Of a stretch of 64,000 nt of DNA, positions 58,212-64,000 are shown piece by piece (within the stretch, counting starts at the first letter, position 1; every line of letters begins with the position of its first letter). Both the position numbers and the translations under genes were made by a program. The stretch is from Drosophila miranda (taxonomy: Eukaryota > Arthropoda > Insecta > Diptera > Drosophilidae), in the NCBI RefSeq assembly GCF_003369915.1, contig NC_046677.1:9114001-9178000 (forward strand), read 5' to 3'. The notes under the pieces were generated by a model. It saw only the letters and a list, made by a program, of their open reading frames with translations. It made no database searches and was not told where the DNA came from.

Positions 58212-58880
58212 TTAACTCGTCAAACTGACTACTTTTTGGTACAACGATTTGATGGCTCCTATGGTGGTCAGGACCATGGATACCAGTGTGGCCACTCGCA
58301 TGAGGATAACAAAGTCCGCTCCCTGTCCTTTGAAAATGCTGGTCTGTGCATAGCCGTAGTATTGGGCCATCATGGCAATCACATAGGCAGCAAAGCCCAG
58401 CACGACATGGAAAGTCTTGTTGATCAGTGGCGACACCGCCCTGCTCATGGCTCGGGCCAGGACGGCAGCCAGTCCACTCAGCAGTGAGATCAAGCACAGG
58501 ATGAAGGCAGCAAAGCCCAGGCTGGCATGTGTGGTAACACCAATTGTCCATTTGTCTCGAATCAGTTGGATGAGACAACCGGCTACGCCCATCCCGCCAC
58601 CGATCACTTGCAGGACGACATGGGCGGCCGTTTTGTATTTGCGGGTGTAGCGCAGCGTTAGCCAGCTTTCGTCGTAGAAGCACATCATGCCTTCGGCCAT
58701 CAGGAAGATAAATCCAAAGGTAACCAGCCACACATGCAGGTATATGCCAGTCAGGTCCTTGCGCAAACACATCCAACTGACCCAAATGGTCACGAAGCCA
58801 ATGCACAATTGGTTGAGGACATACAGAGCCGCTTCAATGTGCTGGATCACTGAGATTTCACTGGGTTTCTTCTCACTCAT
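58212..58880 (-). CDS. Cytochrome b561 domain protein, intronless paralogue
   Basis: A 222-residue, six-helix membrane protein of the CYB561D2 type, expected to pass electrons across a membrane between ascorbate and an acceptor. Haem-ligand histidines are H49 (IYLHVW), H87 (TAAHVV), H118 (TTHASLG) and H158 (NKTFHVV). The first in-frame ATG gives MSEKKPSE; upstream in-frame codons have no ATG. No intron interrupts it, although the neighbour at 54660-55523 has two at conserved places. The length matches the family. Both genes lie on the same strand 2.7 kb apart. A minus-strand AATAAA at 57923-57918 is a possible polyadenylation signal, about 290 bp past the stop. Confidence 0.9.
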   Translation of the reverse strand: MSEKKPSEISVIQHIEAALYVLNQLCIGFVTIWVSWMCLRKDLTGIYLHVWLVTFGFIFLMAEGMMCFYDESWLTLRYTRKYKTAAHVVLQVIGGGMGVAGCLIQLIRDKWTIGVTTHASLGFAAFILCLISLLSGLAAVLARAMSRAVSPLINKTFHVVLGFAAYVIAMMAQYYGYAQTSIFKGQGADFVILMRVATLVSMVLTTIGAIKSLYQKVVSLTS

Positions 58881-59769
58881 GGTTGAAAGAATTATGTAAA
58901 CTAGGTCTCCGAGTATTGAAATCACTAATTATTATATTCGAAACGAGTAACTCAAGGACTAACAATATTTATTATACTAGCAATCGCCTTGCATGTCCTG
59001 TGAAAGGATAATTTTATATTTCTACCCCTGCAGCAGCTTCTTTGAACCGTTTTTCGTCAGGTTTTGCATTGAACTATATAATTAAAATTTGCTGAAGGTC
59101 TTTATTGCCTGAAAATGAGTGGATTTTTGAGTGCACTCAACTGGCAGACTATTTGTTTGCTATCGTTTCATTCTAATGCCCTCGACTCAAAGGATTATAC
59201 TATATAATTGATAGCCACCCAGCACGATCACGTCTAAGTTTACGTATTGAACGCCATCCAATGGCAGTCTTTAAACGTAGTAGTATTCCAAGTATACGAG
59301 CTATGCATCTGCTCTGTCATGATCTAAGCATGGGAGATTAAGAGCCAGCTCCAGTTCCCCATCGAATGTCTTATGCGCTGGGAATCACGTTTACCGTGCC
59401 CGCTCCTAGGCAAGAGCTCGGGGGGCTAAATATAGAGAGGTTATTAACAATAATTGGAGGCACTTTTAAGTTGAGTAGCTCGCTTGCGGAACTTAATGAA
59501 ACATATGTATTTCGTTGATTAGACCGCTAGTCATTCACTCTGCCTCCTTATCGAAATGCAAAATCGCACGTACCGAGATAAAGTTTGCCCGACATTCAGC
59601 CACACTCACATGTTGGTGGTAGACGACAGTTATTTTTGGTCTCTGGCAAAGCGACTGGACAGACAATCGGTTGGATTTTGGTTTTGCTGATCATTAAACA
59701 CACCCACACACACACACACACACCTTCTAATCAAAGAAAATTGTAATTGTGATGAAAAGAAAATTAAGT
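58881..59769. other. Intergenic, one (CA)n tract, no gene seen
   Basis: Contains an (AC)n microsatellite at about 59699-59723. No exon or RNA gene is supported. Confidence 0.5.
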
Positions 59770-60540
59770 GATGATTCATATCTTGAGTGAGAAACTTGAA
59801 CAGTACACATCTGTGAACAGTAGGTTATCTGAATTAGGATCCCATACTAGCCGCAACGTCTTCGCTATTTCTGTTCCATCATGGTACTTGAACAGTTTTT
59901 CGCTTTCATCGTACGTCCCCTCATCAAGCACTCTACGCTCATTGGAGGGCCACTTGCGTGTAGGAAAGTGTACTCTGTGCAGGAGCTTCTTTACTTGACG
60001 ACGGATGACATTCACCATCACCTCTTCGCCAAAAGATGCATTGCAGATATTCGCCTAGGTGAGACATCCATACCTTCACAAAGTGCAGTTCAGAAGAACC
60101 TAATCCGAAGCAGTGTGCTGAATATTTTTGCCTATATGGTTGCGCCAGTCATCAACTACTTAGTCATTGAGCTTTCGCATGTGATACGAAGTTTCGTGCT
60201 GGTGAAATGATGGGGCAAGAAGAACTGCCCTAGCCTTCAGTAGAGGGTTTTTGACAACTTTGTCTTCATAATTTTGAGTCGACGAAGAGCGAGATAAAAT
60301 GAGTCGCCAAGAGCCTTAAAACCAGCACTATCCAAAAGTCAAACAGAAAATTTACCATTTTTAAGACGAGAACAGTTTTCCTTCAACAAACGCTCGCAGA
60401 GAAGATCCTTAATCGATTTATCTTAATCCGCTGAGTAACAGTTTTCAAGATTCCAAAAGTGCTTCACAGCCTCAGACAGAGAATCCTCGTCTTCCTTTGG
60501 TACGTGCGGTCTTTATTAATTGGTCTAGCTACCGTAGCCA
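59770..60540 (-). mobile_element. BEL/Pao LTR retrotransposon fossil, pol fragment
   Basis: Minus-strand readings match the part of BEL/Pao polyprotein around and before the reverse transcriptase, including an SDNLLFT-type box and an ALGDSFYLALRR-type segment. It is a fossil, broken by several changes and short compared with a whole element. I see no LTRs or flanking duplication. The age cannot be estimated from one copy. Confidence 0.65.
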
Positions 60541-61561
60541 GAGCTCAACTATTATTGATGGTCCGGAGACGAACCAACCAGATTTGATGTTCTGGAGCTA
60601 TGGCAACGTATCGGCCAACTGAATCGGTCCAACACAGATCAAGCCGAAACATACTCCAGCGCTTATTAGCATATCGATTCGCTGAGATCTATAAAATAAG
60701 GGGTCAGGCCGAATTTATAATCTTCAGTACATCCCACCCCACAACATTTAAATCGTTGTGCGGCTTTTGTAACGACCGCCGTGAATAAAGGGCTTTGCCA
60801 ATTGTCGCAGAGATTGGATTGTATTTAATAATATTCGGTAGGCAGTACGAATTTCACTGGGAAGTGAGGTGGCATAGATGTGGGATAAGATGTTGCTGGT
60901 CCCCCCACCAAATGCATCAGCGTCGAAATTGCACCAATTGTCACAGTAAATGGGTCCATCAAACGCATTTTAATTATACATTACATAGTGCAATTGGTAA
61001 ATGGAACATAATGGAAGATACATATTATTAATACATGTGTCTAGTTAGTTAAAGCCAACCGATACCACTTGCAGACTTGCAGCTGTGACTTATAGGCTGC
61101 ACATACATACATCGAACTGAGTTTCTTATTTACTTATTGTACAAATTAATGTTTAGAGAACAAACAACATTTATTTACATGCATATTTTCGCACACAGAA
61201 CGAAGCAAAGCAAATATATGTATGGTATGTATGTCTATATTTATAGAATCTCGATCCTAATTCTAATTGGAAGTCACGACATACATATATATGTATACAT
61301 ATTAGGCTTAGATACATATTGTATTTGTTAGGGTGAGGTTTAACAAGTCTATGAAATACTATCACAGCCTCATCCGACAGAGTTCATCCGCAAAGCACAT
61401 AGACATAAATAAACAAACCTTATCTAAAGAGAGAGTTACAAATAGACTAGAGACCTACCGGCATGGTAGTCGACAGATACATGCTACTACTATAAGTGCG
61501 GCTCATCATTTGGGTGAAATTTATCTGTTAGCATGGGCAGACATCTAGACCAGTAACAATC
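60541..61561. other. Intergenic and F-box 3' flank, nothing recognised
   Basis: The first 100-200 bp may still be retroelement remains. The rest is AT-rich with TATG runs near 61080-61300. The F-box gene 3' UTR should enter from the right; a minus-strand AATAAA-type word occurs near 61170. Confidence 0.4.
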
Positions 61562-62518
61562 TCAGGGGGGCGTCGTCTTATCACTCCCCACTGGCTTCGA
61601 CAAGAAGTACATAATCTTTAATATCTCGCTAAACTTTGGTGTATCTCTGGGATGGCGCTTCTCGAGCCCCGCTATCTGCTCGAGGGCGACTTCCACATCT
61701 ACAACATTGCACAGAATCGATTGCAGTCGCTTGGGAAATTTACCGGGCGAATCCTCGACCCGTCTGCGTGTGGTTTCCAACATATCCAGCTGATCCTGCG
61801 GCGACACTTTGTGGTAGCTGACTACCAGCGTGGTTAGTTGCGGCAGCTGGTCCGCCAATAGAAAGCCATAGTCCTGGGCATCGGATATACCGAGACGCTG
61901 CAGACGCTTGGCCCCCGCACTCTGCAGTATAGTCTTTTCCACTTGGTGTCTGTTGGCGGTCAGGTCCAGATGGGTCAGCGACAGCTGATCCAGTATCTCA
62001 CTCAAGTACTCGGTCTCAATGGAGCACTCGCGGGCGACCAGCGACTCGAGTTTGGTCAGACTGATCATGTGCTTGCCCGTCACGTAGGCGCTTGACACGC
62101 TCAGACAGCGCAGCTGGCGACAGTTCTTGGCTATGGTGTTGACCATGCTGTTGTTCATGTTCTCATCTGCAATGCAAAGCTCTTTTAGGTTACTAAAGTC
62201 ACGGCGCAGATAGAAGCTCAGTTCGGGGCGCATCAGGTGGCGGCCCAGGTACGAGTCGAATGCCTTTGAATGCACATTCCATATGTAGAGCTCCTCCATG
62301 GCGGCGCTAGTCAGCTCAAAGAAGTAGATGTAGTCCGACTTGCTCAACGGTTTTAGCATGGCATCCGACACTGAGACATTCCGATACCGTGGTTTCCTCC
62401 ACACAATCTGGCAGAGCAGCTCCCGGAAACGGGGCGACAGGCGGCACATCTTTATTTGGTCCACCAGTGGCAGGTACTCCAGTATATGGCACACACAATC
62501 GTCGTTTAGCCTCTCCAT
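61562..62518 (-). CDS. F-box protein, single exon
   Basis: A 318-residue substrate adaptor for an SCF ubiquitin ligase. The F-box is at about residues 3-42 (LNDDCVCHILEYLPLVDQIK followed by the CRLSPRFRELL helix), expected to bind Skp1. Residues from about 105 to 230 form irregular leucine-rich repeats (NLKELCIADE, QLRCLSVSSA, KLESLVAREC, LTHLDLTANR, RLQRLGISDA, QLTTLVVSYH), the likely substrate surface. The C-terminal tail is charged. The start ATG has a good context (CGCCATGG). Not assigned to a named fly gene. It stands alone on this strand with no close neighbour within 3 kb. Confidence 0.85.
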   Translation of the reverse strand: MERLNDDCVCHILEYLPLVDQIKMCRLSPRFRELLCQIVWRKPRYRNVSVSDAMLKPLSKSDYIYFFELTSAAMEELYIWNVHSKAFDSYLGRHLMRPELSFYLRRDFSNLKELCIADENMNNSMVNTIAKNCRQLRCLSVSSAYVTGKHMISLTKLESLVARECSIETEYLSEILDQLSLTHLDLTANRHQVEKTILQSAGAKRLQRLGISDAQDYGFLLADQLPQLTTLVVSYHKVSPQDQLDMLETTRRRVEDSPGKFPKRLQSILCNVVDVEVALEQIAGLEKRHPRDTPKFSEILKIMYFLSKPVGSDKTTPP

Positions 62519-62626
62519 GGCGAAAAATTGTTGTTAAACCGTACTTTTCGATGTTTTCTTTTTTGTGTGTTTCTAGCAAATGTTGTGAATTTCACCAGCT
62601 GATTGCTGACCCTGAGAAATATACCG

Positions 62627-62780
62627 CCTCATTTTAAAAATATACCGTAAATATACTGATGATTTCAAGTTCTATTATACATATTCCTCGTTTTTAAGTT
62701 TCCGTGGAATATTACTAGCTGTATAGAATATTTAGCCATGCCCATAATTTTATCAGATTAATTAACCATTTTGCCTAAAA
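62627..62780 (+). repeat. Old interspersed repeat, copy B
   Basis: Partner of the repeat at 43270-43470 in the opposite orientation. The match runs from TATACCGTAAATATACTGA through CCGTGGAATATTACTAGCTG to GAATATTTAGCCATGC. It lies just upstream of the F-box gene start. Confidence 0.6.
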
Positions 62781-62827
62781 AAGGTTTTAGCAATTTGCAG
62801 GTGTTTATTTTTTCTCTTCTCAGTGTG

Positions 62828-62877
62828 CGGTCACACAGCTCAACAGTTTATTCAGATTAAAAATTAAATTATCGATA
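62828..62877. promoter_or_regulatory. Motif 1-like word and DRE upstream of F-box gene
   Basis: CGGTCACACAG at 62828-62838 resembles core Motif 1 on the plus strand, and TATCGATA at 62870-62877 is a perfect palindromic DRE (DREF site). They lie 310-360 bp upstream of the F-box ATG. The Motif 1 orientation favours a rightward transcript, so a divergent promoter is possible. Confidence 0.45.
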
Positions 62878-63339
62878 AAATTTGAAAATAATCAAATTCA
62901 AAATAACAGCACTTAAATAGGCTATCGAATAGGCAAACGAACTTTCTGTATTAGATCCGGTCTTTGGTCTTTGGCTCAGGCATTCGGCTACCTCAGCATC
63001 ATCATGAGCCAGCCGTGTGTACTTTATTTTAAACAAGCTTTCTGTTACCCTTAGTGGAAACTTATTCTAGTTTTACACTTAAGGTAAAGAAAAATTAATC
63101 AGAGATGATACATGCATAAGAAATGTTGTAAAAAAATATTGCGACCGACCTTATTTTGGTATCCCAGAACTATAAATCTCGGTTTTTTTTTTACTTTTTT
63201 CCATGTAGAAAATATTTACTTTATTGTAAACAAGTTGTTTACTGCTACCTTTCGTCACCAAATTGAAAGTAGTTCTTGGTCCTGTGATCGGTATAAAATT
63301 CTTAATCAGATGAAGTCCTTATCAAGGACCAAGGATCAA

Positions 63340-63546
63340 AGATGTTTTTACCACTAGGATACGATTCTGTCTGGCTGGGATAGGACTCGGTCTGCCTCAA
63401 ATACGTCCCGGTAATGTTTGGATAGGACTCCGTCTGGAGGGGGAAAATCGGATACTACTCGGTTTGTGGCAAACCGTAGGGTACATAAGTCCTCTGTAAA
63501 GGAAGATATATTTTAAAATATGTCCATAATTATATTCTGATTCACC
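63340..63546 (-). pseudogene. Minus-strand relic with QTESYP repeats
   Basis: The reverse strand from 63493 reads RTYVPYGLPQTE, a stop, then YPIFPLQTESYPNITGTY and LRQTESYPSQTESYPSG, a short-period repeat (QTESYP). It begins right after a TTTACAG acceptor-like word ending at 63494. A GTGAAT donor-like word at 63545-63540 marks a possible 52-bp intron. It could be the end of a decayed or fast-evolving gene. I do not recognise the family. Confidence 0.3.
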
Positions 63547-63559
63547 TGATTCACGCGTT

Positions 63560-64000
63560 TTGAAGCTTGAAGCCCAGCGTGTGGTTCATTGGCGTATTAA
63601 TGGGGGTTTCCCGTGGGTGGGAACCAACAATTCCACCGCCGCAGCGGAATCATGGCTATGGCCTGCAGCAGGGCAACCAGTTGCTGCCACAGTCCAGCCA
63701 AGAGGACATCCCCTTGGACCCCCCGAGAGAAGGAGGAGCTAGGGCGGAATCACCCCCGGAGGAGGTATCGACGGGGAGCGGACTGAAAAGGCGGGGAAAA
63801 GCGCGTGGGACGCAGTGAAGAGGGATATGGTCGCCAAGGCCAAAGGCAACAGCCTCGCGCGACAGTCATCGTGGCCCAGTGCGCAGGAGCCGGCGGGGAG
63901 TTCGGGAATTCAGCCAGTCAGGCGCTTGGAGTGGACAGCCGTCATCGAGCGCACACTCGCTCATATGCACCGGAAGACCAGAAGGGCTAAGCCCCTGGGA
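63560..64000 (+). other. GC-rich coding-like stretch, unresolved
   Basis: Base composition changes sharply to GC-rich here. The plus strand gives protein-like segments in more than one frame, such as QQGNQLLPQSSQEDIPLDPP early and WDAVKRDMVAKAKGNSLARQ later. The character (Pro/Gln/Glu-rich then basic) could be a mobile-element ORF1 or gag-like relic, or part of a host gene running off the window. No domain is identified. Confidence 0.3.

Overview
The window is animal DNA from a fruit fly, most likely a Drosophila of the obscura group. The evidence is a spitz gene with the three-member miR-2 cluster upstream of it on the same strand, as in D. melanogaster; short introns of 52-69 bp with AT-rich branch sites; Drosophila core-promoter words (Motif 1, DRE); and DINE-1-type Helitrons, which in this sequence form resemble obscura-group copies. 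The species call is inference from memory. By the spitz link the segment should belong to Muller element B.

Layout. 1-6400 is simple-sequence-rich DNA with no gene I can support. 6401-41400 is the outstanding feature: a head-to-tail array of 15 units of about 2.3 kb plus a terminal 1.1 kb copy. Each unit joins the 5' part of a non-autonomous Helitron (about 0.87 kb) to a 1.4 kb non-Helitron segment. That segment carries, on the minus strand, a 142-codon RING-finger ORF starting MGNTKSK, open in 14 of 15 units and deleted in one. Only the last copy has the normal Helitron 3' end with its terminal hairpin. The array looks like a gene-capturing Helitron amplified into a gene-sized satellite.

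41491-53227 is the host gene block: a tRNA-Asp(GTC) with an unpaired acceptor-stem position, a two-exon CDCA3/Tome-1-like cell-cycle gene (minus strand, KEN box, three DPRSP repeats), then spitz (plus strand) with a long upstream region holding mir-2b-2, mir-2a-1 and mir-2a-2. A short inverted Helitron (54049-54597) closes this block, facing the array.

54660-58880 holds two minus-strand cytochrome b561 paralogues, one with two introns and one with none. Between them lie a degenerate tandem repeat of about 200 bp period, a possible pogo-like DNA transposon remnant and a decayed Helitron. 58881-64000 holds a broken BEL/Pao retrotransposon fossil, a single-exon F-box gene, an old interspersed repeat with a partner beside the spitz-side Motif 1, and an unresolved coding-like stretch at the right edge.

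How it fits together: spitz (EGFR ligand), miR-2 (repressor of pro-apoptotic genes) and the CDCA3-like gene (mitotic entry) are ordinary host genes. The RING array is the accessory, fast-changing part. Its copies show no clear sign of purifying selection, so whether it makes protein, piRNA or nothing is open.
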